The position numbers and the translations under genes were made by a program. Positions 33,025-41,071 of a stretch of DNA of 64,000 nucleotides are shown one piece after another. Numbering within the stretch: position 1 is the first letter of the stretch; each line of letters begins with the position of its first letter. Under the pieces are notes generated by a model, which did not search any database, was not told the DNA's origin, and saw nothing but the letters and a program-made list of their open reading frames with translations. Source of the DNA: a virus; the IMG/VR virus record IMGVR_UViG_3300017963_000197, positions 109,052 through 173,051 of that record; one strand, written 5' to 3'.

Positions 33025-33749
33025 TGCTCGACGCAAAACTGAGACACGTCTACGACAACGGGCTTGACTTGGCTTCCTGGGGTGAGGCTAACGCTCCTGA
33101 CGAACGGCTGATTTACCGTAATGGTGTTGACTCCCAGCTTCGTAAAATCGCGGCCGTTGCGACCCTCCTGCACGACTTCGGCGCTTACGACTTACCCCCG
33201 CTGGTCGTGGGGAGCCACACGAGCAAATCAGTCAAGCTCCCGGTGACGTGCTTCCGGTTCGCGCCCTACGAACAAGTCGAAGCCTACGTCTTCGTCCGCG
33301 ACAACTTCCACAACATCAAGGCCGTGGTGGTTTCTGACTCCCCGATCCACATGCCGTATCACGTGGTCCACATGGAGTGGAGTCCGGAACGGTACGAAGA
33401 AGAACTCAAACGCTACAGCAAATACCACGAGAACGACACGCCAGAAGAAGCTCAGAAACGGCGAGTGTTGATGGCCACAGACGACTGGTTCAAGGATTGG
33501 TCCAGTGGAGTCCTTCTGAGAAAGGACGGGCGCATCTACCGGACCGGCAGTTACCAATCCGTGTACTGCGAAGGCATTGATACGCCGCTAATGGCCGAAA
33601 ACGCCGTGTTCAAGCCATACGAGGACGGTGACAAGAGCTTCGTGTGTGAGGTTGATTCTTACACTATCGTTGCGCGGATCTTGGAGCATGTTATCGACTC
33701 CCTCGAACGAGAACGCTACAAGAGGAACCAGGAAAGCTCCGACGCCTAG
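33024..33749 (+). CDS. Hypothetical protein
   Basis: 241 residues, coupled to the previous gene by TAATG. Beta-rich first half with PPLVVGSHTSKSVKLPVTCFR; a charged helix ends it. No family recognised. Confidence 0.68.
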   Translation: MLDAKLRHVYDNGLDLASWGEANAPDERLIYRNGVDSQLRKIAAVATLLHDFGAYDLPPLVVGSHTSKSVKLPVTCFRFAPYEQVEAYVFVRDNFHNIKAVVVSDSPIHMPYHVVHMEWSPERYEEELKRYSKYHENDTPEEAQKRRVLMATDDWFKDWSSGVLLRKDGRIYRTGSYQSVYCEGIDTPLMAENAVFKPYEDGDKSFVCEVDSYTIVARILEHVIDSLERERYKRNQESSDA

Positions 33750-33772
33750 ACTTTTGATAAGCCAGTAGGGGT

Positions 33773-34249
33773 ATGAACCCCCGAAAAGCATTTGTGAACA
33801 GTCTGCTAAAAGAAGCCGCCCGGCGAAAGACCGCCAGCACCCCGGCAGAGGACATCGGAGAGGCGATCAGCCTACTCGATTACTTACCGAACGCGGCGGC
33901 GGCTTGGCACGAGGCCCACGCGAAAAACCGAGAACTCGCCAAGGCGAACGCCAAGAAGGTTCGACAAGCCGTTGACCTTCTCAGCAATGTTCTCTCTTCC
34001 ATGCCAAAGTCCATGCAATATATGGTCGTCGGCCTCGACAACAAGACCTATACCTTCAAGGACGTGGATGACCTCATCGAGGAACTGAAATCCCGTGGCA
34101 TCCGTCATACAGGGTTTCAGGAGGGGAGGCACCTCAGGCCGGAACTGCAAGGGCAGCCGAAGTTCGACAAGCTTCTAGGTCCCATGCATGGCGGTGGTGG
34201 TAAGGTTCGATACGAGACCCAGAAAGTCTACGACGTGCTGAGTCGCTGA
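33773..34249 (+). CDS. Helical protein with N-terminal NPRKAF tag
   Basis: 158 residues beginning MNPRKAFVNSLLKEAARRKTAS. This is an amphipathic N-terminus of the shared class and looks like a capsid-targeting peptide. A helical body and a basic C-terminal region follow. Confidence 0.68.
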   Translation: MNPRKAFVNSLLKEAARRKTASTPAEDIGEAISLLDYLPNAAAAWHEAHAKNRELAKANAKKVRQAVDLLSNVLSSMPKSMQYMVVGLDNKTYTFKDVDDLIEELKSRGIRHTGFQEGRHLRPELQGQPKFDKLLGPMHGGGGKVRYETQKVYDVLSR

Positions 34250-34267
34250 TCTGGTGTAACCCAAGGC

Positions 34268-34708
34268 ATGACGACAGAAGAAGAAACACCCACGATAGCC
34301 TGTGATTTCGACGGGGTCCTCAATTCTTACACTTCGGGATGGACCGGGGACACGCTACCCGACCCACCTGTGCCGGGGGCCATCGAGTGGCTCGAAGACG
34401 TCACCAACGAGTGTGACGTTATCATCCACACAGCGCGGATCAAGGAAAGCCAGCCGGGGCAGACAGAACTAATCAAGGCGTGGTTGTTAGAACACGGGTT
34501 GTCTCCGGAAGCCCTGGCCCGGCTCTCGTTCGAGGGTAAGGTTACGGCTACCATCTACCTGGACGACCGGGGTGTTAGATTCACCGGGGAAAACTTCCCG
34601 ACGGCCGAAGAAGTCAAGAACCACAAGGCGTGGAATAAACAAGGGAAGCGGGCCAAGGAAATCAAGAAGGCGTGGGACGACCTGGACGACCGCTGGAAGT
34701 GCAGATGA
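34268..34708 (+). CDS. HAD-superfamily phosphatase-like protein
   Basis: 146 residues. ACDFDGVLNSY gives HAD motif I with aspartates at 13 and 15. VIIHTARI supplies motif II, and the IYLDDRGVRFTG segment the late acidic motif with a substrate loop. It belongs to the compact HAD family common in phages; the substrate is unknown. GGTGTAAC with 7 nt spacing precedes the ATG. Confidence 0.8.
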   Translation: MTTEEETPTIACDFDGVLNSYTSGWTGDTLPDPPVPGAIEWLEDVTNECDVIIHTARIKESQPGQTELIKAWLLEHGLSPEALARLSFEGKVTATIYLDDRGVRFTGENFPTAEEVKNHKAWNKQGKRAKEIKKAWDDLDDRWKCR

Positions 34709-34881
34709 CAATACCTAACAACTTACGTCAGATGACCGAAGACCAGTTGTGGCAAAGGCTCAAGGACATCGAAGCCGAACAAGGGTATATCCGGGAGGAA
34801 ATCCGGAGACGGCTCGACGAACAGCACCCAATTCTATCCCCGGCCATACGGGAAGCGACCCGCAAAGCTCTCTCTACTTAA
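34705..34881 (+). CDS. Tiny helical protein
   Basis: 58 residues, coupled by ATGA. MTEDQLWQRLKDIEAEQGYI is a charged helix. Function unknown. Confidence 0.58.
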   Translation: MTIPNNLRQMTEDQLWQRLKDIEAEQGYIREEIRRRLDEQHPILSPAIREATRKALST

Positions 34882-34934
34882 AGCCATAAACGGTGTAGCC
34901 TGTACCCGGACCCAAAATATTTCCGGGTAAGCCG

Positions 34935-35453
34935 ATGGCAGAAAAGTTCCTAGATGTGGTAGGCGCGGTAGGAGACGACTGGTCCGACCGGGAGCCGGAC
35001 GCCCTGTGTCGTTGCGACCACGAGCTACAAGAGCACGGGCCTTACGGAGGCGCGTGTACGCGATGCCCGTGCGAGGCGTTTGGAACCATTGGGCCGATTC
35101 CGAAGTATATAAGGGAGATGACCATAGAGACGCTGGGAGACCCCCTCACGATAAAGGAGGCGGACGAGACCGGCGACAAACTGGGCTACTTCGACGAACG
35201 GAACGGTGAGATACGGGTAAACAAGAACCAGCCTTGGGTCGGCAAAAACATCGTCCTGCTACATGAATTGTTACACGTGGTAGATATCATGCTCGTGCAG
35301 AGCGGAGCCAAAAAGAGACGAATGAACCACGGGGAATTACACAACCTCGCGCCAAACCTGTTGGCCGTCCTGGTCGCCGCTGGCCTGTGGAAGCTCGATG
35401 TCACCATGGAAGAGGTCACGGAGTTCTGGGAAGCCCAGGAGCCAGAGGAATGA
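34935..35453 (+). CDS. HEXXH zinc metallopeptidase-like protein
   Basis: 172 residues. The N-terminal cysteine cluster (CRCDHE, CTRCPCE; 25-46) is a probable zinc finger. VLLHELLHVVD (107-117) contains the HEXXH catalytic motif, and the downstream NHGELHN could provide a third ligand. It is small for a peptidase but typical of phage HEXXH proteins. The substrate is unknown. Confidence 0.72.
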   Translation: MAEKFLDVVGAVGDDWSDREPDALCRCDHELQEHGPYGGACTRCPCEAFGTIGPIPKYIREMTIETLGDPLTIKEADETGDKLGYFDERNGEIRVNKNQPWVGKNIVLLHELLHVVDIMLVQSGAKKRRMNHGELHNLAPNLLAVLVAAGLWKLDVTMEEVTEFWEAQEPEE

Positions 35454-35791
35454 GCCTACCGCGTGGACGAGTCATCGTAGTTGATAAAAAGCCCTACGAG
35501 TGGTTGGTGAAGCCACTGTCGAAGGACCGGTACGGCCTCAAGTGGACAGCGCCCTCGCTGTCACTGACCATAAAGCCGGAAGGCGAGAAGGTGGTCCAGT
35601 ACCTGTGTCGCTCGAAACACTGGACCGACGCGCACGAGGAGTGTTACTTCGACGACCCGTCGCTCCACGCGGTGGAGCCACACAAGGTAGCCTTTGGCCC
35701 AACGGAGGTTAAAGAGGTTATCCAGGGGAACATGGAGTTAGAAGATTGGACCGTGGCTCTTTCCGCAAAACAACGGAAGTCAAAAAGTTGA
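35450..35791 (+). CDS. Hypothetical protein
   Basis: 113 residues, ATGA coupling to the peptidase gene. Beta-rich; ends in a lysine-rich tail. No tag. Confidence 0.6.
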   Translation: MSLPRGRVIVVDKKPYEWLVKPLSKDRYGLKWTAPSLSLTIKPEGEKVVQYLCRSKHWTDAHEECYFDDPSLHAVEPHKVAFGPTEVKEVIQGNMELEDWTVALSAKQRKSKS

Positions 35792-35952
35792 CACCCCTTG
35801 AGAAATATCTGCAACTGTGCCGACAACTGAGCAAGGTCAAAACGTCGGACGAGGAACGCCGTGTTGTAGAGTATATGGACTATTGGTGGGAACGGATGTC
35901 AGAAGTTGATAAGATAGAGGCGTCCATCCGAGAAGAAGCTCTGTGCTACTAA
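35788..35952 (+). CDS. Small helical protein
   Basis: 54 residues from a TTG in a TTGA overlap. Helical with YMDYWWERMSEVD. Start uncertain; an upstream in-frame codon would extend it into the previous gene. Confidence 0.5.
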   Translation: MTPLEKYLQLCRQLSKVKTSDEERRVVEYMDYWWERMSEVDKIEASIREEALCY

Positions 35953-36258
35953 ATGGCCTACCAGTACACATACACGGTTTATGACAGTTTCCCGAACCGT
36001 AAGGTCGATGTCACTTTATTGACGTTCGAGATCGACGCTTCGTCGATTGTCCCGACGGTCGAGCAAGTCACGCTCATCAAGCACATCAACCGTCCTGACG
36101 CTTGTCGTATCCAGTTTAACAACCCTCTCCTTAGTCAGGAGGAGGCCGTGCTCGAAGGTGTTATAGCGTCGCACGAGGGGGAGGCGAAACGCGAACCCCA
36201 AGAGAGCACACCACCGACGCCAAAGACTTTGTGGGATCATCTGACTGACAACGGCTGA
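35953..36258 (+). CDS. Beta-rich protein with C-terminal LWDHL tag
   Basis: 101 residues. The first 60 are beta-rich (YQYTYTVYDSF, VDVTLLTFEID). A proline-rich linker leads to KTLWDHLTDNG. Confidence 0.68.
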   Translation: MAYQYTYTVYDSFPNRKVDVTLLTFEIDASSIVPTVEQVTLIKHINRPDACRIQFNNPLLSQEEAVLEGVIASHEGEAKREPQESTPPTPKTLWDHLTDNG

Positions 36259-36262
36259 CTTC

Positions 36263-36277
36263 GGTGTAAGATAGGGT
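36263..36277 (+). promoter_or_regulatory. Leaderless-type promoter
   Basis: GGTGTAAG plus ATAGGGT directly precede the GTG at 36278. Confidence 0.5.
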
Positions 36278-36475
36278 GTGTACATACGCGACGACTACGA
36301 TCGTGAAGAACCCATGACCGTGGAGGAATATTATGACTCCATGTCTGTCGAGGAATATTACGCGAACGAGACGCTCCTCAACGATGTCCTTTTCAAACGT
36401 AACCTGTGGGAGCACCTGAGAGACAGGTCCTTTCTACGACATGAAGGTGTTCAGAGCAAAATTCACCACCGATGA
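36278..36475 (+). CDS. Acidic protein with LWEHL tag and duplicated TVEEYY unit
   Basis: 65 residues from a GTG. MTVEEYYDS and MSVEEYYAN are tandem copies. RNLWEHLRDRSF follows, then 11 further residues that overlap the next gene, so the tag sits 15-20 residues from the end. Confidence 0.58.
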   Translation: MYIRDDYDREEPMTVEEYYDSMSVEEYYANETLLNDVLFKRNLWEHLRDRSFLRHEGVQSKIHHR

Positions 36476-36677
36476 CGGGAAGTGGCATATACCGGGGAAC
36501 AAGAGACGAAGGACCTCCTGGAGATACTCGCTATGCGGCATACACCTCTACGACCCCACAGAGTGTCAGGAGACCGACGACGACAAATTATCAAGTTCGG
36601 AAGTCTGCGTTCTCTGTAAGGAACGCCATGGCGGGGTCGAAGAGGACAGGAACCTCTGGGATTATCTGACCACCTAG
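36441..36677 (+). CDS. Zinc mini-protein with C-terminal LWDYL tag
   Basis: 78 residues. MKVFR, KWHI, SLCG and CVLCKERHGGV align with 39745-39999, marking a paralogous pair. The cysteines likely bind zinc. Ends RNLWDYLTT. Confidence 0.68.
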   Translation: MKVFRAKFTTDDGKWHIPGNKRRRTSWRYSLCGIHLYDPTECQETDDDKLSSSEVCVLCKERHGGVEEDRNLWDYLTT

Positions 36678-36687
36678 GAAACGCCCG

Positions 36688-37119
36688 ATGTGGAGACAGT
36701 TCTTACAAAAGAAGTGCCCAGCCGATAACTACCATTGGAAGTGGGACCGGCTGTGCTTCTGTCACGGAGGCAGGATATTGGATCTCAAGACCGGCGTGGA
36801 ATATCGTCGGCACGTGAACCGGACCGACGCCAAGGCAGCCATGTTCGGGCTGTTGTATGGGGCCAGCCCGAACGCGAATGGCGATAGCTTCTCCAACCTC
36901 GAACAACGGTTGCTGGCCCAACGGAGCCGGGTTCCGCCGATCCACCGGGACATCTTCCCACGGAGGGTTAGCTTTCTGGACAACGATACGCGGTTCATCG
37001 GGCCGGACGACGAGGCCGAAGAAGCCGTCCTCGAAGTGGTTGAAAAGCAAGAGGCCGAGAAACGAGCCAAGGAACCGGGTAAGGACCTCTGGGACCACTT
37101 GAAGGGAAGTAAAGAATGA
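36688..37119 (+). CDS. Hypothetical protein with C-terminal LWDHL tag
   Basis: 143 residues. The N-terminal CPADNYHW and LCFCHGG may bind metal. A long charged helix leads to KDLWDHLKGSKE. Confidence 0.65.
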   Translation: MWRQFLQKKCPADNYHWKWDRLCFCHGGRILDLKTGVEYRRHVNRTDAKAAMFGLLYGASPNANGDSFSNLEQRLLAQRSRVPPIHRDIFPRRVSFLDNDTRFIGPDDEAEEAVLEVVEKQEAEKRAKEPGKDLWDHLKGSKE

Positions 37120-37346
37120 CGGTCTGTCCTGACATAGAAACAATCGACAGGCGTATAGTGGAGAAGATCCAGAGCCTGAAGGACGACTCGAAGCTTCACG
37201 GTTGGTCCTTACATAGGGCCTGTGTGGCCCACGGGCTAATCGAAGCGCTATGGGTTGTACGCGGTTACGAGGATGTGCCGGAAGAGGTCGGTGTGCCATC
37301 GCCCCTGGACTTCGAAGGAGACGCTTCAAGACGGCTACAGGTCTAA
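37116..37346 (+). CDS. Small helical protein
   Basis: 76 residues, ATGA coupling. No tag; function unknown. Confidence 0.6.
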   Translation: MTVCPDIETIDRRIVEKIQSLKDDSKLHGWSLHRACVAHGLIEALWVVRGYEDVPEEVGVPSPLDFEGDASRRLQV

Positions 37347-37699
37347 TGTCCCCGCTGCCGCTGACATGCCGGATCTGCGGGAAAACTTGCCCCACTGAGT
37401 TGGAGAGCTTTTCGTACCCCATTATCAACGTGTGTTCAGAATCTTGTGCCGATGTGTTCGAGGAAAGTGAGGGCTGGCGGCCTGGATCAAAACCCGCCCG
37501 TTTTAGAATGACCCTCTGGAGCTATCTGAGAAGCGAAGACTGTGGGCACGGGAACACCTACGTGGTCCGGGACTCGTCAGATTTTATGAAACGGGCGGTC
37601 AAACACGAGGTTTGCCGGGACTGCGAACACCTGATTATTACAGTCGATGGGGAGGTCCGCCACGTGTTGTCGAAGCGCAACGAGCGTGACGTGGCTTAA
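37346..37699 (+). CDS. Zinc-finger protein with internal LWSYL tag relic
   Basis: 117 residues. CRICGKTC followed by CSESC fits the treble-clef/FCS-like class of the 55-63 kb island. TLWSYLRSED at about 56-65 corresponds to the tag, but a second cysteine-containing unit (CGHGNTY, CRDCEH) follows, as if two genes had fused. TAATG overlap at the start. Confidence 0.65.
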   Translation: MSPLPLTCRICGKTCPTELESFSYPIINVCSESCADVFEESEGWRPGSKPARFRMTLWSYLRSEDCGHGNTYVVRDSSDFMKRAVKHEVCRDCEHLIITVDGEVRHVLSKRNERDVA

Positions 37700-38017
37700 T
37701 TATCTGTTAGCAAATTCGTTATAATCTTGCAGCATCTCTAGCGCTTGGGCGGAAAGCTTCTCGGCCTCCTGCACCTTTTCTATGATGTCTTTTCGCCGCT
37801 GTTTCATCTCACGGTTATGTTGTCGAGTTTCAGCGGTGTCGTCGAGTGCGGGAGGGTTGTCCAGGAACGTCACGAAAGCGTGCGGCTTCGACATCGACCT
37901 GCCCAATTCGTAAAGATTCTCGGAAGCTGCAACCAGAAGGTTCGACCACTTGAGCGCATCCCGGCCCCATCCGGCTTGGCGTAAAGATCGCTCGAAAGCT
38001 TTTCTCGGATTGCCCAT
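37700..38017 (-). CDS. Helical protein with N-terminal NPRKAFE tag
   Basis: 105 residues beginning MGNPRKAFERSLRQAG. Entirely helical. It is a lone minus-strand gene divergent from 38075, each start preceded by CTGGGAT. Confidence 0.66.
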   Translation of the reverse strand: MGNPRKAFERSLRQAGWGRDALKWSNLLVAASENLYELGRSMSKPHAFVTFLDNPPALDDTAETRQHNREMKQRRKDIIEKVQEAEKLSAQALEMLQDYNEFANR

Positions 38018-38074
38018 ATCCCAGAGAGTGTATAAATATAAACGACCAATTTTTCCTTATGACCACGCTGGGAT

Positions 38075-38350
38075 ATGGACGACGCTACCCGTTGGAAGAC
38101 ATCCGCGCTCCCGCCTGGAGCCAGCCCCAGCGCTTCGGCTGAAAAAGCCGCGAGAGCGCTGCAAGAAGGATTGAACCATCTCGACGAGACCATCGAGAAT
38201 TTCGAGGTGGTTCGTAGTAACCTGGGTTGGAGAGATCTCGACCCGCTCCTCAAGAAGGCCCACGGGATTGTCGAATTATTACACAAGGCGGGGCGGGAAG
38301 GCATTGAGCTATCAAACGAACTCAAAAGAGCCGTCCGCAAGTTACGGTGA
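38075..38350 (+). CDS. Helical protein
   Basis: 91 residues, helix-rich. It starts after TTTTTCCTTATG plus 13 nt, the same spacing as at 39235. Overlaps the next gene by GTGA. Confidence 0.6.
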   Translation: MDDATRWKTSALPPGASPSASAEKAARALQEGLNHLDETIENFEVVRSNLGWRDLDPLLKKAHGIVELLHKAGREGIELSNELKRAVRKLR

Positions 38351-38355
38351 ACCAT

Positions 38356-38982
38356 ATGCCTTATAGTTATGACAACCGGAAGCGGAACGCGGCGGGAAAA
38401 TCTTGGGGTGAGGCGATCGGCAAGTTCGAGAAGACCTTCCGCAACCTTCTGACAGACGATGTCCCACGCGCCCTCGCGCCCAAGGTCGAAAAGGCTCTCA
38501 AGGAGTTACAAAAGGACCTGGGGCCGAACTGGGAGTATGTCAGGAGCACCCCAAAGGAAATCGCCGGAAAGCTTCTGAGGAACGTCCTCGATGCCGTGGT
38601 CAACAGTGACTCCGACTTCTCCTGGGCGTTGGACAACACCATTGCGAACTACCTGCCCCTGGAGCAGATGGACCTTGGGGACCTGACCGAGGAACTGGAA
38701 CCGGTCATGGAGAAGGAACTCAAGGACTTTCTCCGCAAACACGTACGTGGCGCGACCGTGACCAAAGAAGACACCTGGGCCGGGAGAATCACCTTCCGCG
38801 TCAAGTTCCCCGAAGACGCCAAACCCTCAAGGGATGTCGATGAGGACGTGGAACAAGCCCTACGCCCTGCAATAGCCGCGTGGTGTAAGAAGAAGGACAT
38901 CCCTGCGGGCATGGCCAGGGCGAGCCTGACCTTCTCTGATCCGAATACCGCGAACGGCATGGTTATCGACATAGAACTGTAG
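38356..38982 (+). CDS. Protein with N-terminal YSYDNRKR motif
   Basis: 208 residues from the ATG at 38356, or 211 from a GTG at 38347. It begins MPYSYDNRKRNAAGKSW, followed by helices and an alpha/beta C-terminal half. Similar N-terminus to 40485. Function unknown. Confidence 0.66.
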   Translation: MPYSYDNRKRNAAGKSWGEAIGKFEKTFRNLLTDDVPRALAPKVEKALKELQKDLGPNWEYVRSTPKEIAGKLLRNVLDAVVNSDSDFSWALDNTIANYLPLEQMDLGDLTEELEPVMEKELKDFLRKHVRGATVTKEDTWAGRITFRVKFPEDAKPSRDVDEDVEQALRPAIAAWCKKKDIPAGMARASLTFSDPNTANGMVIDIEL

Positions 38983-38994
38983 AAAAGACGACCT

Positions 38995-39204
38995 ATGAGC
39001 AACAAAGTCACATTGGTGGGCGACGCCGTCGAGGTAGTCGAGAGGCTGAAAGAGTCAACGGGCCAGAGCACAAGCGGTGTTATCAGGGACGCCCTTGGAT
39101 TCTACGACTTCGCACGGGTCCAGGCAGAGGAGGGGAAGCAAATATGTACCCTCCGGGACGGGGAGCCAGTGGCAGAGGTCGTCACCCGTTTCAGGCGGAA
39201 ATAG
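38995..39204 (+). CDS. Ribbon-helix-helix protein
   Basis: 69 residues. VTLVGDAVEVVERLKESTG and TSGVIRDALGFYDFA fit the CopG/Arc ribbon-helix-helix fold. A probable DNA-binding regulator; no adjacent toxin is evident. Confidence 0.65.
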   Translation: MSNKVTLVGDAVEVVERLKESTGQSTSGVIRDALGFYDFARVQAEEGKQICTLRDGEPVAEVVTRFRRK

Positions 39205-39234
39205 GGCCGTTTTTTCTTATGGCGTCGCTGGGGT

Positions 39235-39303
39235 ATGATTACAGGGCTGGCCAAGGCTTTTGACCGGTTCTGCAACGATCACACGCTCTCGACGGGCGTT
39301 TGA
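39235..39303 (+). CDS. Possible 22-residue micro-protein
   Basis: ATG at 39235 follows TTTTTTCTTATG plus 13 nt, the context of other starts, and the stop overlaps an ATG leading into 39315. It encodes MITGLAKAFDRFCND and seven more residues. It may be a leader peptide. An alternative frame from 39219 reads MASLGYDYRAGQGF, reminiscent of the YSYD motif. Confidence 0.3.
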   Translation: MITGLAKAFDRFCNDHTLSTGV

Positions 39304-39314
39304 TGGAGAACAAC

Positions 39315-39623
39315 ATGTCTAATCCGAGAAAAGCCTTTGAGCAAAGCCTACGCACAGCGACCAACGTTGATATCACCGATGTGGACGCTGTGTTAGAAAG
39401 GTTGAGTCAACTCATAAACGTTGGTTACGAAAACGTCAACGAGGGTTGGCTGCTTGCCAAACAGTTCAAAGACGAACACAAGGGACTTCGCCGCGAACAA
39501 ATGTGGCAAGAACGGTCTGAGATTCGAGAAGTGGCCGACGATATCGAGGATATTCAGGCGATACTCTTCAAAGCCGACCAGCTATTACATAAAGCCCACG
39601 TGAAAATCTCAAGAGCAGGGTAA
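39315..39623 (+). CDS. Helical protein with N-terminal NPRKAFE tag
   Basis: 102 residues from the ATG at 39315, 7 nt after GGAG. It begins MSNPRKAFEQSLRTAT. All-helical. An ATG at 39303 would add four residues. Confidence 0.66.
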   Translation: MSNPRKAFEQSLRTATNVDITDVDAVLERLSQLINVGYENVNEGWLLAKQFKDEHKGLRREQMWQERSEIREVADDIEDIQAILFKADQLLHKAHVKISRAG

Positions 39624-39634
39624 ACGACTAGATG

Positions 39635-39667
39635 TATTAAAAAACCCGGCCTCGTTAGAAGCCGGGT
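39635..39667 (-). terminator. Hairpin with T-run on minus strand
   Basis: ACCCGGC (39644-39650) and GCCGGGT (39661-39667) form a 7-bp stem; read on the minus strand it is followed by TTTTTT. It could also end plus-strand transcription of 39315, less well. Confidence 0.4.
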
Positions 39668-39728
39668 CACGTCGTACTGCTAGGGTAGGCAAGCAGCATG
39701 GCAGAAAGCCCGCCCGGTTGCAAGTGGC

Positions 39729-39744
39729 GGTGTATAATATTGCC
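39729..39744 (+). promoter_or_regulatory. Promoter with consensus TATAAT
   Basis: GGTGTATAAT has an exact -10 hexamer (39733-39738) only 6 nt before the ATG at 39745. It is the clearest evidence that the GGTGTA elements are promoters of leaderless mRNAs. Confidence 0.65.
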
Positions 39745-39999
39745 ATGAAGGTGTTCAGACAAGAAGGTATGCCCCGTGCTGCCAAATGGCATATCAAGGG
39801 GAGGAAAAAACGGGACCAGCACTATACGTGGTCGCTCTGTGGCTTGGCTATGTTTAACAGCAACACTGAGAAGGTAGATTCAAGCAAACTAGAGGAGAAG
39901 GAAATCTGCGGCCTCTGTAGCCGACGTGCCGGTGGTGTGGCGAAAAAGCCAAAGGATACCGGCAAGAACAAGAACCTCTGGGACCACCTGATGGGATGA
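39745..39999 (+). CDS. Zinc mini-protein with C-terminal LWDHL tag
   Basis: 84 residues, paralogue of 36441-36677. MKVFR, KWHI, WSLCG, DSSKL and CGLCSRRAGGV are shared. The lysine-rich linker ends KNLWDHLMG. Confidence 0.72.
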   Translation: MKVFRQEGMPRAAKWHIKGRKKRDQHYTWSLCGLAMFNSNTEKVDSSKLEEKEICGLCSRRAGGVAKKPKDTGKNKNLWDHLMG

Positions 40000-40232
40000 G
40001 AAAGCTCTTACAATTCCTGTGCTCCCTGACGACACACCGGCTGCCTTTGTACTACGAGGAACCGTGGGCCTATGCGATCGATAACCCTGACGCCCCGGAC
40101 GCCTTCCAAAGGGTTATCACGTGTACCCGGTGCGGATGGTACGACGAGTCCTTCGTGGGTCAGGTGGCCAGGGCCAAATACAAGGTCCGGTGGGAAGCCG
40201 ACGAGGCACGTATGAAAAGGAGCTTGAGATGA
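39996..40232 (+). CDS. Small cysteine-containing protein
   Basis: 78 residues. CTRCGWYDESF gives one CxxC pair; other ligands are unclear. ATGA coupling to the tagged gene before it. Confidence 0.6.
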   Translation: MRKLLQFLCSLTTHRLPLYYEEPWAYAIDNPDAPDAFQRVITCTRCGWYDESFVGQVARAKYKVRWEADEARMKRSLR

Positions 40233-40453
40233 GCGAAACTTCGTTACAAACATGGCCACCGGAACCGGGCGACATGGTATCGCTTGGCGTGGGGTTCGGC
40301 ATAGTCGATACCGTGGACCCCAGAGGGGCCATGGTCCGAATCGCATCAACAACACGGCCGGACGAATGGCCGAATACCTATCAACTCGAACGCTGGCCCA
40401 GAACCCGCTGGGACGACCGGAAGGTCTATAAGACCGGCGAGTATTTCATCTGA
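40229..40453 (+). CDS. Small SH3-like protein
   Basis: 74 residues. EPGDMVSLGVGFGIVDTVDPRG looks like a small beta barrel. Start overlaps the previous stop. Confidence 0.6.
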   Translation: MSETSLQTWPPEPGDMVSLGVGFGIVDTVDPRGAMVRIASTTRPDEWPNTYQLERWPRTRWDDRKVYKTGEYFI

Positions 40454-40484
40454 CTGCCAAAACCCTTTTGTATTTTCGTAGGGT

Positions 40485-40973
40485 GTGGGCTACTCATACG
40501 ACCATCGCAAGAGGACAGCCGGACACTTCCACGAGACCGTCCGTGGCCAGGGGTACACAGAACAAGAGGCCCTACGGGACGCCCTGAGCGAAAACGTGAC
40601 CGGGTTTGCCGACGAAGAGTACCGAGAGGTCCTCAAGTCGAAGCGATTGCGTGCCCCAAAGCCTCCACGCCGGGTCAAGATCGAGAAACAGAAGCTCCAA
40701 AGAGGTAAGGTCGAAAGGGCCTTCGTCCTGGAAACACGTTGGATGTCCCAGTTGGAGAGGAATCCGGGTCTCGCCGGGGACCGTCAATACCAGGAGCGCT
40801 ACAAGACCCAAGGTGCGGCCCTGAAAGCCGCCAAGGAGGTCGCGCTCAAATACGACGTGGAGCTAAATATCTACTTGGCTGCCTTCTGCCAGGGCGACAC
40901 ACATCTGGCGACCGTGACACCCGAAGCCGGAAAACCGGGCGTGTGGGAGTTCGTGATAGATTTCCACGCCTAA
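40485..40973 (+). CDS. Basic protein with N-terminal YSYDHRKRTAG motif
   Basis: 162 residues from a GTG preceded by TAGGGT. It begins VGYSYDHRKRTAG, then an ALRDAL-type helix and a beta-rich C-terminus. The body differs from 38356 and 19124, so only the N-terminal motif is shared. Confidence 0.66.
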   Translation: MGYSYDHRKRTAGHFHETVRGQGYTEQEALRDALSENVTGFADEEYREVLKSKRLRAPKPPRRVKIEKQKLQRGKVERAFVLETRWMSQLERNPGLAGDRQYQERYKTQGAALKAAKEVALKYDVELNIYLAAFCQGDTHLATVTPEAGKPGVWEFVIDFHA

Positions 40974-41055
40974 TCTAAATAGGCTGGCCTCGTCACTGAG
41001 TGCTCGCCTAGAATTACCCCTAGCTAAAATTTCTAACTCACGCCCTCCCCTGAAC

Positions 41056-41071
41056 GGTGTAAATAAAAAGG
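41056..41071 (+). promoter_or_regulatory. Leaderless-type promoter with conserved upstream block
   Basis: GGTGTAAAT precedes the GTG at 41072 by 8 nt. The upstream GCTAAAATTT and CCTCCC blocks recur before GGTGTAAAT at about 42877. Confidence 0.55.
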
